Positions 6,857 through 14,306 of a stretch of 23,468 nucleotides of DNA are shown piece by piece (position 1 is the first letter of the stretch; each line of letters starts with the position of its first letter). Under the pieces are notes generated by a model that saw only the letters and a list, made by a program, of their open reading frames with translations, did no database searches and was not told the DNA's origin. This stretch comes from a virus: positions 1 to 23,468 of IMG/VR virus record IMGVR_UViG_3300050020_000374; one strand, written 5' to 3'. Made by a program: the position numbers and the translations under genes.

Positions 6857-7464
6857 ACTCTGACGAACCGGTTAACCCGGGAAGGGAGGCCGATCTGACG
6901 CCTCGGCCAGACCCGACCTTGTTAACGACCGCGCAGTTGCGGAGGGAGATTTCTCAACTCAAGGACCTCCTCAATCTGCGTCTCGACCAGATGGACAAGG
7001 CAGTCACACTGGTTCACGAGGCCCGGGATAAAATGCCCGCTCGGGTAGACGAGAAAATCGCCGCACTCCAGGCGGTCCAGGATGTCAAATTTGAGTCCAT
7101 TCAGATTCAGTTCAAGGAACGGGACGTTCGAGTAGAACAATCGTCAAAGGATGCCAAAGTCGCTGTGGATGCGGCTCTCCAGGCGGCGAAGGAAGCCGTC
7201 GAAAAGCAGAACACAAATTTTGCACAGACGATCGGTAAATCGGACGCGGGGACGACGAAACAGATCGATCAGATGAACGTTCTCATCGATAAGATCACGT
7301 CTGGTTTGAACGACAAGATCAGCGATATAAAGGATCGGCTTGGGCGCGGCGAAGGTGTGGGAGAAGGCAAGCACGATTCGAGCGCATTCATGTTCGCGAT
7401 TGTGGCGGCGCTGGTTTCGATGGGCTCTTTGATCGCGGCCGTGGTGATCGCGTTCCGTAAGTGA
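6853..7464 (+). CDS. Coiled-coil protein with C-terminal membrane anchor
   Basis: 203 residues. The pattern is shared with a group of tail-anchored coiled-coil proteins in phages: D-Q-M-D-K-A-V-T-L-V-H-E, M-P-A-R-V-D-E-K-I, KFESIQIQFKERDVRVEQSS, KDAKVAVDAALQAAKEAVEK, then a second coiled coil (T-T-K-Q-I-D-Q-M, D-K-I-S-D-I-K-D-R-L). A single hydrophobic segment follows at about 179-200 (FMFAIVAALVSMGSLIAAVV) with a short basic tail. It is directly upstream of a holin-like gene, so a role at the membrane in lysis is reasonable but inferred. ATG 6853 overlaps the previous stop. Confidence 0.78.
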   Translation: MNSDEPVNPGREADLTPRPDPTLLTTAQLRREISQLKDLLNLRLDQMDKAVTLVHEARDKMPARVDEKIAALQAVQDVKFESIQIQFKERDVRVEQSSKDAKVAVDAALQAAKEAVEKQNTNFAQTIGKSDAGTTKQIDQMNVLIDKITSGLNDKISDIKDRLGRGEGVGEGKHDSSAFMFAIVAALVSMGSLIAAVVIAFRK

Positions 7465-7465
7465 T

Positions 7466-7732
7466 ATGCAACCAACTTCGTGGAGATCTACCGTCTGCGG
7501 CCTGGTCGCTGCACTGGCGGCATTCGTCGTCATCAATCCGGACCTGTTTGCCGTGTGGCCTTGGATCCTGTCGCTGGCGAAATACATCATGGTCGGCGGT
7601 CTAGCGGGAATAGGTATTGCCGCTAGGGACGCGGGCGTCCACTACACGCCGCCAGACACGCTGCAGGCGATCGCAGAGGCGAAACAGAAGGAAGGCCTGC
7701 AGATCGTCGCCGACGAAAAGAAGGCGGGCTAG
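7466..7732 (+). CDS. Holin-like small membrane protein
   Basis: 88 residues with two hydrophobic segments: about 8-24 (TVCGLVAALAAFVVINP) and about 33-52 (ILSLAKYIMVGGLAGIGIAA), then a charged, probably cytoplasmic tail (AIAEAKQKEGLQIVADEKK). Size, topology and the phrase WRSTVCGLVAAL resemble small phage holins, which make the membrane lesion that releases the endolysin. It starts one base after the coiled-coil gene's stop. No endolysin gene is visible in the window, so the lysis assignment rests only on topology and context. Confidence 0.62.
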   Translation: MQPTSWRSTVCGLVAALAAFVVINPDLFAVWPWILSLAKYIMVGGLAGIGIAARDAGVHYTPPDTLQAIAEAKQKEGLQIVADEKKAG

Positions 7733-8077
7733 ATGCTGGAGCGATTTCTATTGTAATAGACGGGATCGGGCGCGGCCCGGCTGTCGCGCCACGACGGACG
7801 GGGCGACGTCGACGCCGGCGGGGTAGGTAACGAGGCCAGCAGCGGCGGGCGGCGCGAGGGTGCTGCCACGGGGCGCGGGGACGGCCGGCTGCGGCGGCCG
7901 TGGGTGGGTGCGGCGGCCCGCAAAAAGCTTAGGTACTTGGAGCGGTTTCAATCGCGGGAGGTGGCAGTGCCTCCGGATTTCGCTAGTCGCTGGCCGAAAA
8001 GTGGGTTTTACAAGTGGGTTTTACAAGCCTGATGATCGGAGGTCCGGCGGCGCAGCCCGACGAGCGCGTAACCACAA
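7733..8077. other. Stretch without a convincing gene; several small inverted repeats
   Basis: Very GC-rich DNA. ATG 7733 gives only seven codons. Hairpins include GGCGCG/CGCGCC (7769-7774, 7785-7790), ACGGCCG/CGGCCGT (7881-7887, 7895-7901) and GGAGG/CCTCC (7957-7961, 7970-7974). One plus-strand frame is open from 7760 to TGA 8030-8032; its last 40 codons, from a GTG at 7904, have a protein-like composition (KKLRYLERFQSREVAV, then VPPDFASRWPKSGFYKW). That may be a small gene or the remains of one. The stretch ends at the hairpin at 8078-8107. Confidence 0.5.
8001..8026 (+). repeat. 13-base perfect tandem duplication
   Basis: GTGGGTTTTACAA occurs twice back to back (8001-8013 and 8014-8026). 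Thirteen is not a multiple of three, so if the frame 7904-8032 was once coding, this duplication changed its C-terminus; with one copy the frame would continue past 8032. Confidence 0.95.
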
Positions 8078-8107
8078 GAGCAGCCGCCCCTTACGAGGCG
8101 GCTGCTC
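8078..8107 (-). terminator. Hairpin downstream of the minus-strand gene 8128-8427
   Basis: A perfect 11-base stem (GAGCAGCCGCC at 8078-8088, GGCGGCTGCTC at 8097-8107) with an eight-base loop. On the minus strand it follows the stop of the 8128-8427 gene by 20 bases and is followed by TTGTGGTT, a weak U-run. It could also stop plus-strand transcription arriving from 7732. Confidence 0.65.
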
Positions 8108-8127
8108 GCGCGCTTGGACGCTCATCG

Positions 8128-8427
8128 TCAGACGAGCAGCCCGTAACCCGCCGGCAGATCCTCGAGCAGGCGTCTCATATCCGGCGTCCAGACGCGACCG
8201 TTATAGGAAACGCGCGCTACCAGTTCACCCTGGTTCGATCGGATCTCTCCAGAATCCCGTTTCAGATCGCTTCCGGCGAGCTCGTTCTTCTTGACGAAGA
8301 GCCACCAGATGGTGCTGGCCTCTTCCGCCGTTCGAACGGGCACTTTGATCGTTTTGAAACCTCGGGCGGAAAGCACGATGTATCCGCCGGCGGCCGTTTG
8401 CATGGTCTGTTGATTTGGTGTGGTCAT
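8128..8427 (-). CDS. Hypothetical protein, minus strand
   Basis: 99 residues. The region GGYIVLSARGFKTIKVPVRT looks like a beta-rich fold, followed by a helix with EASTIWWLFVKKNEL. No family is recognised. The start is ATG at 8427 because AAGGA lies nine bases upstream; ATG 8451 is an alternative that overlaps the preceding gene's end more closely. It lies 27 bases after the zinc-ribbon gene on the same strand and is followed by a hairpin, so the two form a short transcription unit opposing the rest of the left half. Confidence 0.65.
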   Translation of the reverse strand: MTTPNQQTMQTAAGGYIVLSARGFKTIKVPVRTAEEASTIWWLFVKKNELAGSDLKRDSGEIRSNQGELVARVSYNGRVWTPDMRRLLEDLPAGYGLLV

Positions 8428-8454
8428 CCGGGTGAGTCCTTGTATCACCATTGG

Positions 8455-8679
8455 TCAGTCGCAGCCCCGTTCAGCGCGCTCCGCGCACTCATCGCACTGG
8501 TAGCCCAGCTGCACATCGCGTGGCGTGAGCCTGTTCCGTTTTCGGCAATTTGGGCAGGACCGGTTCCGCGGGTTCGCTTTGGTGGCTGCGCGGAGCGCGC
8601 TTCCTCCACCAGGATCCGCGAAGTCATCAACATTCCCGCTCGTGATCTCGTCATCGTAGAGTTCGTCTCCGGCGTACAT
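8455..8679 (-). CDS. Small zinc-ribbon protein, minus strand
   Basis: 74 residues; acidic N-terminus (YAGDELYDDEITSG), then a zinc ribbon formed by C-P-N-C and C-D-E-C with R-K-R-N-R-L-T-P-R-D between them. ATG 8679 is chosen for the AAGGAG nine bases upstream. A longer overlapping frame (8445-8714) lacks any motif and is judged a shadow. Such ribbons bind nucleic acid or act as adaptors; a specific role is not visible. Confidence 0.65.
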   Translation of the reverse strand: MYAGDELYDDEITSGNVDDFADPGGGSALRAATKANPRNRSCPNCRKRNRLTPRDVQLGYQCDECAERAERGCD

Positions 8680-8755
8680 TTTGTTTGGTGCTCCTTGCAC
8701 GACTCATTCATCACTCCTCCGCCGCCCCCGATCCAGTCGATTCGGATGCAAACCG

Positions 8756-8785
8756 AAAAGAAAAAGCCCGGCGCGTGGCCGGGCT
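8756..8785 (-). terminator. Rho-independent terminator after the DUF3489 gene
   Basis: Stem AGCCCGGC (8765-8772) and GCCGGGCT (8778-8785) with a five-base loop. Read on the minus strand it is followed by TTTTTCTTTTC, a classic U-run. It lies 24 bases after the DUF3489 stop and separates that gene from the two minus-strand genes further on. Confidence 0.92.
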
Positions 8786-8808
8786 TCGTGGCGGGCGCGA
8801 TCGCGCGA

Positions 8809-9237
8809 TTACTCTGCGATCTGGTAGCACCGTTCGCCAGTTTCGTTCTTAAAGGACCGGATCACGACGCCCTTCTTACCCTGGCTCGAGATGAAGCCGC
8901 GCACGGAGTGCTTCTGCCAGCCGGCCTGCTGCATGATTTCCGTGAGTTTGGCGCCCTCCTGGCGGCGCAGAAGCGCCAGAATCATCGCAGTCTTGTTGCC
9001 CTCGCGCGGAGCGGCCGGCTCCTTTTTCTCGCGTTTAACGAGCGTTTTGGCTGCTTTGGCAGGCTCTGCTTCCTTCTTGGTGGCCTTCCTGCTGGCGCCC
9101 GTGGGCTTGGGCGGCGTCTGGCTGCCCTTCCTGGCGTTGCCCTTAGACTTGGCGGTCGGCGGCGCGTCTGTGGCCGTCTGTGCGTCTGCGGGGCCGGCGA
9201 ACGGCGCCGACGGCGTGCGTTTGGAACTGAGTTTCAT
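8809..9237 (-). CDS. DUF3489-domain protein with long basic, low-complexity N-terminus
   Basis: 142 residues. About residues 1-80 are Lys/Pro/Ala/Thr-rich and probably disordered. The C-terminal 60 residues match DUF3489: NKTAMILALLRRQEGAKLTE, then IMQQAGWQKHSVRGFIS and a final CYQIAE. This is a winged-helix-like domain of unknown function, found in bacteria and phages and probably DNA-binding. ATG 9237 is preferred over the upstream 9282 start because of AAGG eleven bases before it and the compact disordered start. It is transcribed away from the ParB gene and has its own terminator, as expected of an independently expressed 'moron' gene. Confidence 0.8.
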   Translation of the reverse strand: MKLSSKRTPSAPFAGPADAQTATDAPPTAKSKGNARKGSQTPPKPTGASRKATKKEAEPAKAAKTLVKREKKEPAAPREGNKTAMILALLRRQEGAKLTEIMQQAGWQKHSVRGFISSQGKKGVVIRSFKNETGERCYQIAE

Positions 9238-9343
9238 AGAGTTTTGAACCTTTCGAGCGAACTCGTACCCCACATCGATCACTCAGATCCGACGTTGATT
9301 GCAAGCCAAAGCCGGATCTTCCTCGCGGCATGAGCTGAACAGC

Positions 9344-9919
9344 ATGGCGAAAACCAAACCGAACAAGTCTGTAGGGATCCGCGACCAGCAGTATGAGCTG
9401 GTGTCCATCGCGGCGATCCAGCCACACCCACGGAACCCGCGGCAGGGCGACGTGAACGCGATCATTGCATCGATTAAGTCCAATCAATTCTTCGGCGCTT
9501 GCGTAGTGCAACGTTCCACGGGGAACATTCTGGCGGGCAACCACCGCTGGCTCGCCGCCCGGGAGTGCGGACTGCCGGTCGTCCCGGTCATTTATGTCGA
9601 TTGCGACGATGCAGAGGCCCTCCGGATCTTGCTCGTCGACAATCGCACGAACGATCTGGCCGGCTATGACGACGCCGCGCTGGCCCAGCTCCTGCAGGAA
9701 GTTCAGGCGGAGGCCGGAACGCTCCTCGGCACGGGGTTCGACATCGAGTCTCTCGACGATCTGCTGCGGGGACTTCAAAGCGACAGCGCCAGCGAGGGCG
9801 CAACGGCAGACGATGCGGTTCCGGAACCGAAGGAGAACCCGGTCACGCGGCCTGGCGATCTGTGGCTCCTTGGCTCGCGAGTCATCTGTCCGCACTGCGG
9901 CACGGAGAATGATGTTTGA
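9344..9919 (+). CDS. ParB-like nuclease-fold protein upstream of methyltransferases
   Basis: 191 residues. The ParB/sulfiredoxin-type domain spans about residues 18-110: AAIQPHPRNPRQGDVNAIIA, then F-F-G-A-C-V-V, the signature A-G-N-H-R-W-L-A-A and V-P-V-I-Y-V-D. In many phages and mobile elements this domain is fused to, or adjacent to, a DNA methyltransferase and supplies DNA binding. Here the end reads VTRPGDLWLLGSRVICPHCG and then stops. In fused homologues P-G-D-L-W-L-L-G leads directly into H-R-L-L-C-G-D of the methylase, so this looks like a fusion split in two. ATG 9344 is chosen over 9299 because family-like sequence starts there. It overlaps the methyltransferase by 11 bases. Confidence 0.85.
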   Translation: MAKTKPNKSVGIRDQQYELVSIAAIQPHPRNPRQGDVNAIIASIKSNQFFGACVVQRSTGNILAGNHRWLAARECGLPVVPVIYVDCDDAEALRILLVDNRTNDLAGYDDAALAQLLQEVQAEAGTLLGTGFDIESLDDLLRGLQSDSASEGATADDAVPEPKENPVTRPGDLWLLGSRVICPHCGTENDV

Positions 9920-10901
9920 CTGTACCTGCAGGAAGTGTCACCGCTCGCTCGAGGCGATCGTGCCTCCGCGCCACCGGTTGCTATGCGGCGACTGCCGCGA
10001 TCCAAAGCAGGTCGATCGACTCTTCGACGGGACGCGCGCAAACGTCGTGATCACCTCGCAGCCTTATGCATCGCAGCGCGAATACGATGCATCGAGCGGC
10101 TTCAAGCCCGTCCCGGTGGACGAATACATCGAGTGGTACGGCGCGGTGGCCGAGATCATCGCCTCGCACCTGGCGCCGGACGGCTCCTATTTCCTCAATA
10201 TCAAAGCCCACGCCAAGGATGGCGAACGCAGCCTCTATGTGATGGACCTGGTAATCGCACACAAGCGGCGGTGGGGCTGGCGCTTCGTTGACGATCTATT
10301 GTGGCGCAAACCCGACAATGGCGTCCCCGGCGGCTGGCCCAACCGGTTCAAGAACGCGCACGAGCCGGTCTTTCACTTCTGCCGGCAGGCGGAGATCAAG
10401 TTTCGGCCGAAAGCGGTGGGCCACGTCTCGGAGGACTGCTTCAACTACTCGCCGGACAATCCGAAGTCGACGTCGGGTAGCGGGCTGCTGGGCACAGGAG
10501 CGCGCGGCTCTGCTGCAGGAAAGCAGGACGCCGGCGACAGCGACCGCCGTTTCGTGGACATTGCGCGGCCATCGAACGTGATCGAATGCAAGAGCGAGTC
10601 AACGCAGGGATCGCACTCCGCGCAGTTCCCGCGGATGCTGGTCGAGTTCTTCTTGAATGCATACTCAGACGCCGGCGACACCGTTTACGACCCGTTCATG
10701 GGCAGCGGCACTACCATGGCAGCCGCGCACCTGCTGGGCCGCGCCGGGTTCGGCTGCGAGATCTCGCCGGCATACTGCGACGTAATTCTCGAACGCCTAT
10801 CTCGTCTGGGCGCCTGCTCCATCACACTGGCGGCAACCGGCCAGACGTTCGACCAGGTCGCAGAGGAAAGATTCCAGGCTCCGGTCGAGGCCATAGCATG
10901 A
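9909..10901 (+). CDS. DNA methyltransferase, beta class, with motif IV changed to SQPY
   Basis: 330 residues. It would transfer a methyl group from S-adenosylmethionine to an amino group of A or C in DNA. An N-terminal Cys cluster (C5, C7, C10, C26, C29) is probably a zinc site. Motif IV at residues 50-53 is S-Q-P-Y within VITSQPYASQREYD; the family has S-P-P-Y. The region after it is typical (DGSYFLNIKAHAKDG, WGWRFVDDLLWRK, PGGWPNRFKNAHEPVFHF). Motif I, D-P-F-M-G-S-G-T-T (261-269), follows motif IV, which is the beta-class order, and is intact. The Pro-to-Gln change is at codon 10059-10061 and may reduce or abolish catalysis. ATG 9909 or 9912 can start; GGAGA precedes both. The stop overlaps the next gene by ATGA. 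Confidence 0.88.
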   Translation: MMFDCTCRKCHRSLEAIVPPRHRLLCGDCRDPKQVDRLFDGTRANVVITSQPYASQREYDASSGFKPVPVDEYIEWYGAVAEIIASHLAPDGSYFLNIKAHAKDGERSLYVMDLVIAHKRRWGWRFVDDLLWRKPDNGVPGGWPNRFKNAHEPVFHFCRQAEIKFRPKAVGHVSEDCFNYSPDNPKSTSGSGLLGTGARGSAAGKQDAGDSDRRFVDIARPSNVIECKSESTQGSHSAQFPRMLVEFFLNAYSDAGDTVYDPFMGSGTTMAAAHLLGRAGFGCEISPAYCDVILERLSRLGACSITLAATGQTFDQVAEERFQAPVEAIA

Positions 10902-11746
10902 AGTGCAAATGCTGGAAGTGCGGGCTGGACTTCAACGTGAAGCCGAGCCCTCGCCACGCGCTGTTGTGCGGCGATGCGACCGACACTGCACAGGCGTCGC
11001 GAGCGATGTGCGGGGAAAAAGCGCATCTGGCGTTCATTGATCCGCCCCACAACGTTGATTATGAAGGATATACGGACGACAGGTTAAAGATCCAAGGCGA
11101 CAAAAAGACCCCCGAGCAGTTCCGGATCTTCCTGTTGGCTGCGTTTCGATCCTGCGCCACGGCGGTGCGCACGGATGGATCGATGTATGTGTGCCACTCC
11201 TCGTCGTGGCAACGTGAGTTCCAGGACGCGCTCGAGGCTGCCGGTTTCGAGATCCGTTGCCAGATCATTTGGGCGAAGAACACTTTCGCCTGGGGGTTTG
11301 GAAGGTATAAGTTCCAGCACGAGCCCATGTTCTATGTTCACGTCGCCGGCCAATCGGACGCCTGGTACGGAGACAAGAGTGAGTCGACGCTCTGGCAAAT
11401 ACCCAAGCCGGCGGCCAGCCGGTTGCACCGAACCATGAAACCGATTGCGCTGGTAATTCGGGCGATCGAAAACTCGAGCCGGAACGGTGACATAGTCGGG
11501 GATCTCTTTGCAGGCTCCGGCTCGACGCTAATCGCCTGTGAAAAGACCGGGCGCCGGGCGAGGCTCATGGAACTGGATCCGATCTACTGCGACGTGATCG
11601 TGCGCCGCTGGCAAAACTTCACCGGGCGCGAGGCAACGCTCGAGGGGGACGGCCCCACGTTTGCACATGTTGAATTTGGCCGCATGCAGGAACGCGAAGA
11701 CCACGACAAGGACGACGCACTGCGGCTTTTAGAGGAGCGCGCATAG
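10898..11746 (+). CDS. DNA methyltransferase, beta class, with motif IV changed to DPPH
   Basis: 282 residues, second methyltransferase in tandem. The N-terminus has C-K-C-W-K-C-G (C3, C5, C8) and then R-H-A-L-L-C-G-D, closely parallel to the first enzyme. Motif IV at 48-51 is D-P-P-H, in AFIDPPHNVDYEGY; the family has D-P-P-Y, whose aromatic residue stacks on the target base. The rest is typical of N6-adenine-type ParB-linked methylases (HSSSWQREFQDALEAAGFE, IIWAKN, Y-K-F-Q-H-E-P-M-F-Y, RLHRTMKPIALVIRAIENSS). Motif I, D-L-F-A-G-S-G-S-T, is intact at 202-210. ATG 10898 overlaps the previous stop; the open frame upstream to 10586 is a shadow of the first gene. Confidence 0.88.
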   Translation: MKCKCWKCGLDFNVKPSPRHALLCGDATDTAQASRAMCGEKAHLAFIDPPHNVDYEGYTDDRLKIQGDKKTPEQFRIFLLAAFRSCATAVRTDGSMYVCHSSSWQREFQDALEAAGFEIRCQIIWAKNTFAWGFGRYKFQHEPMFYVHVAGQSDAWYGDKSESTLWQIPKPAASRLHRTMKPIALVIRAIENSSRNGDIVGDLFAGSGSTLIACEKTGRRARLMELDPIYCDVIVRRWQNFTGREATLEGDGPTFAHVEFGRMQEREDHDKDDALRLLEERA

Positions 11747-11749
11747 CAT

Positions 11750-12394
11750 GTGGCAACCCCATCAAACGATCTTATAACCGTCGCTCGGCTTGCAGCAGAG
11801 TGGGGGTGCACGCGCCAGAACGCGAATACGAGCGTTAGGGTTTTGGGCATCGGGCGAAGCGCGGATGGCCTGGTCAGCCGGTCGGAAGCGAATCGGAAGC
11901 GGGCGCAACTCGGCAGCCCGCGTCAGACGCAGAACTCCGCGAAACGGTGGGGCAAGCAGGAGCCCCAGGCGCAGGGAAAGGCTCACAGCGGGAACGGGAA
12001 TGGCAGCGGCAATGGCAACGGCAATCGGTTCGGCCCAGGAAACGGGCGAGGTGAACCAGACCGGCCGGACGGCAAGACCAAGGCCGAGGCCGAGCGGACG
12101 GCGGCCTGGCTTCGCGTGGCCAAGGATCAGATCAGCCTGCAGCGCGAGATGGGAGCCGTCGTCAAGGTGGAAGAGGCCGTCGCCACCTTTCAAACGATCG
12201 GACGCATCCTTGCAGCAGATCGTGAAAACGGGCCCACGCAACTGGCGCCGCTGCTGGTCGGCAAGACGGACGTTGCCGAAATAGAAGCAATTCTGAGGCG
12301 CGAGAAGAGAGTAACAGACGAGCGCATCGCCGCGGAGATTGCACTGAAGTTAGGGTCGCTTGGAAATGTCAACGGTAACGGAAATCGTAAGTGA
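11750..12394 (+). CDS. Terminase small subunit-like protein (Nu1-type HTH)
   Basis: 214 residues. The N-terminal HTH, ITVARLAAEWGCTRQNANTS, is like the DNA-binding domain of lambda Nu1, which recognises the packaging site. A Gly-Asn-rich linker (about residues 80-105, GNGNGSGNGNGNR) is followed by a helical C-terminal part (AEAERTAAWLRVAKDQISLQ, REMGAVVKVEEAV) of the kind used for oligomerisation and binding the large subunit. GTG 11750 is chosen: ATG 11748 in the other frame stops after nine codons. The 3' end overlaps the large subunit gene by 29 bases, the expected TerS-TerL order. Confidence 0.78.
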   Translation: MATPSNDLITVARLAAEWGCTRQNANTSVRVLGIGRSADGLVSRSEANRKRAQLGSPRQTQNSAKRWGKQEPQAQGKAHSGNGNGSGNGNGNRFGPGNGRGEPDRPDGKTKAEAERTAAWLRVAKDQISLQREMGAVVKVEEAVATFQTIGRILAADRENGPTQLAPLLVGKTDVAEIEAILRREKRVTDERIAAEIALKLGSLGNVNGNGNRK

Positions 12395-14306
12395 CGCGTT
12401 TGTAGCCGGCTTCCGGCCCGAACCCGAGATGACCGTCTCGGAATGGGCCGACCGCTACCGGTACGTCTCGAAACCCAGCCCTGAGCCAGGCTTCTGGCGG
12501 ACGTCGCGCGTGCCCTATATGAAGGAAGTGATGGACCGGCTGTCACCCTCCGACCCGGCACAGATCATCGTGCTCGCCAAGGCTGCGCAGGGCGCCGGGA
12601 CGGAGGGCGGCATTAACGCGATCGGCTGCTGGATGCATCGCTACCCCGATTCGATCCAATATGTGCTGGGCTCGATCCAGAGTGCCCGGCGATTCGTCAG
12701 CCGCCGACTGGACCCGATGATCCAGGCAAACGAAGTTCTCCGGAACATCGTCTCGGCCAAGCGATCCCGGGGGAGTTCGAACACCACGACGCTCAAGGAG
12801 TTTGGCGACTCGCAGCTGGTAATCAGCACCGCGGCGTCCACATCCGACGCCAGGGCGGATTCCTACCGCTACCAGGTGCAGGACGAGGTCGATTCGTTCC
12901 GTGTGGACCTGAACAAGGAGGGCTCGTCGGTCGAACTGTTCATGCAGCGGACCGCTGGCTATCGCAACCGCAAGGTGTATCTGGTTTCGACGCCCACGCT
13001 TTATCATCTCTCTCAGATCTGGGAGTGGTTTCAGCGGGGTGATCAGAACTATTTCCACCTGCCCTGCCCGCGTTGCGGAGCGTTTCAAGCGCTGATCTTC
13101 GGGGAGGACCGCGCGCGTGTCGGCGACCTCGGAGGCCTGCGCTGGGATAAGGGCGACCCGGCCTCGGTCCGCTACCAGTGCGAAAAATGCGGCGGCACAT
13201 TCGAGGAGTGGGAAAAGGTCGCGCTGCTCCAGAACGGCGTGTGGATTCCTTCGGCGCCCGGCAACGGCGCCGCGCAGAAGATCCGCACCTATCAGATCAA
13301 CGCGCTGTATTACCCTTACGGCTGGCCAGGCAACTCCTGGCTGAATCTGGCGGCCGAGTGGGAGAAGGTCCACAAGGACCCCGTCAAACGCAAGACCTTC
13401 GTCAACCTCAAGCAGGGCCTGCCATACTCCGACCCCGCAGAGACGCGCGCCGACGCAGACACGCTAATCGCGCGGCGCGAGGCCTATGGGCCAGAGCTGC
13501 CGCCCTTGGTCGCCGTGCTGACCGCTGGCGCCGACGTCCACGCCGAACGCATCGACGCCGTACTGGTGGGCTGGGGCGCCGACGAAGAGTCCTGGCGCCT
13601 CGAGCGGCGGTCGTTCCTCGGCGACACCTCGGAGATGGTATCCAAGGATCCCAAGCGCTTCTCGCCTTGGGAGCAGCTCGAGACCTGGCTGCATGCAGAG
13701 CGGTGTTCGGAACTGGGCCTGCAGCTGAGCGTCAAGGCGGTCTGCATCGACTCAGGCTACAAAACCCAGACAGTGGTGCAGTTCTGCGGCGAGCGCAAAG
13801 GCAAGCGTGTCTGGGCGACCAAAGGCCGCGAAGGTAACCGCCCCATCTGGGCGGTTCAGAACCGCAGGGCGCGCGGAAAATTCCCGCCGCCCAATATCAT
13901 CGGCGTCGACGTCGCCAAGGAGCGCATTTACGCGCGCCTCCGCATGAGCGAACCCGGCCCGGGCGCCATCCACTTCCCGCTTGCGCCGGAGTTCGACCGG
14001 GATTACTTCGAACAGCTCACCGCGGAAGTGCGAGTGCCCGACTACACCGGCCCAACGCCCAAATATGCATGGAAGAAGCGCTCGCCAGGCGCCGCCAATC
14101 ACATGCTCGACTGCGATGTCCAGGCCTATGCCGCTTTGATCGGCTGGCAAATCTCTTCCGCCAGCTCCCTGAACCGGGAAGTCGCGCGAGTCCGGACTCT
14201 CGCGGCGTCTGTCTCTCCCGCGGGCCGGCAGAACCAAGCCGCCCGCGATCCGGCGGCCTATGCCGCGGCGTTCAAACCGATCGTCTCAGACAATCCCTAC
14301 CTCTAA
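12366..14306 (+). CDS. Terminase large subunit, GpA family
   Basis: 646 residues, full length for the family. It cuts concatemeric phage DNA and drives it into the prohead by ATP hydrolysis. The N-terminus T-V-S-E-W-A-D-R-Y-R is typical. The Walker A-like loop is KAAQGAGTE (72-80), where GpA proteins usually have K-G-A-Q-x-G-x-T-E; Walker B is D-E-V-D-S-F (173-178) and YLVSTPT is the coupling segment. A zinc ribbon is seen (C-P-R-C-G then C-E-K-C-G). The nuclease half shows TAGADVHAERIDAVLVGWG, then E-E-S-W and KAVCIDSGYKT, ending with Y-A-W-K-K-R-S-P-G-A-A-N-H-M-L-D. ATG 12366 is preferred over TTG 12360. The stop overlaps the gpW-like start (TAATG). Confidence 0.93.
   Translation: MSTVTEIVSDAFVAGFRPEPEMTVSEWADRYRYVSKPSPEPGFWRTSRVPYMKEVMDRLSPSDPAQIIVLAKAAQGAGTEGGINAIGCWMHRYPDSIQYVLGSIQSARRFVSRRLDPMIQANEVLRNIVSAKRSRGSSNTTTLKEFGDSQLVISTAASTSDARADSYRYQVQDEVDSFRVDLNKEGSSVELFMQRTAGYRNRKVYLVSTPTLYHLSQIWEWFQRGDQNYFHLPCPRCGAFQALIFGEDRARVGDLGGLRWDKGDPASVRYQCEKCGGTFEEWEKVALLQNGVWIPSAPGNGAAQKIRTYQINALYYPYGWPGNSWLNLAAEWEKVHKDPVKRKTFVNLKQGLPYSDPAETRADADTLIARREAYGPELPPLVAVLTAGADVHAERIDAVLVGWGADEESWRLERRSFLGDTSEMVSKDPKRFSPWEQLETWLHAERCSELGLQLSVKAVCIDSGYKTQTVVQFCGERKGKRVWATKGREGNRPIWAVQNRRARGKFPPPNIIGVDVAKERIYARLRMSEPGPGAIHFPLAPEFDRDYFEQLTAEVRVPDYTGPTPKYAWKKRSPGAANHMLDCDVQAYAALIGWQISSASSLNREVARVRTLAASVSPAGRQNQAARDPAAYAAAFKPIVSDNPYL

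Noticed and set aside
8445-8714. Minus-strand 89-codon frame over the zinc-ribbon gene
   Set aside because: It has a good upstream GGAGGAG, but no domain; the overlapping frame carries the C-P-N-C and C-D-E-C ribbon.
8014-9333. Long plus-strand frame of 439 codons
   Set aside because: It is antisense to three minus-strand genes that have a zinc ribbon, a DUF3489 domain, ribosome-binding sites and terminators. The plus-strand translation has no recognisable domain and runs through both hairpins.
9594-9908. Upstream extension of the first methyltransferase frame
   Set aside because: It lies entirely inside the ParB gene in another frame and its sequence is low-complexity; conserved methylase sequence begins at 9909.
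10586-10897. Upstream extension of the second methyltransferase frame
   Set aside because: It overlaps motif I of the first methylase in another frame; the ATGA overlap at 10898 is the natural start.
13178-13837. 219-codon frame inside the large terminase gene
   Set aside because: Arg/Ala-rich shadow of the terminase, whose conserved motifs are continuous in the other frame.
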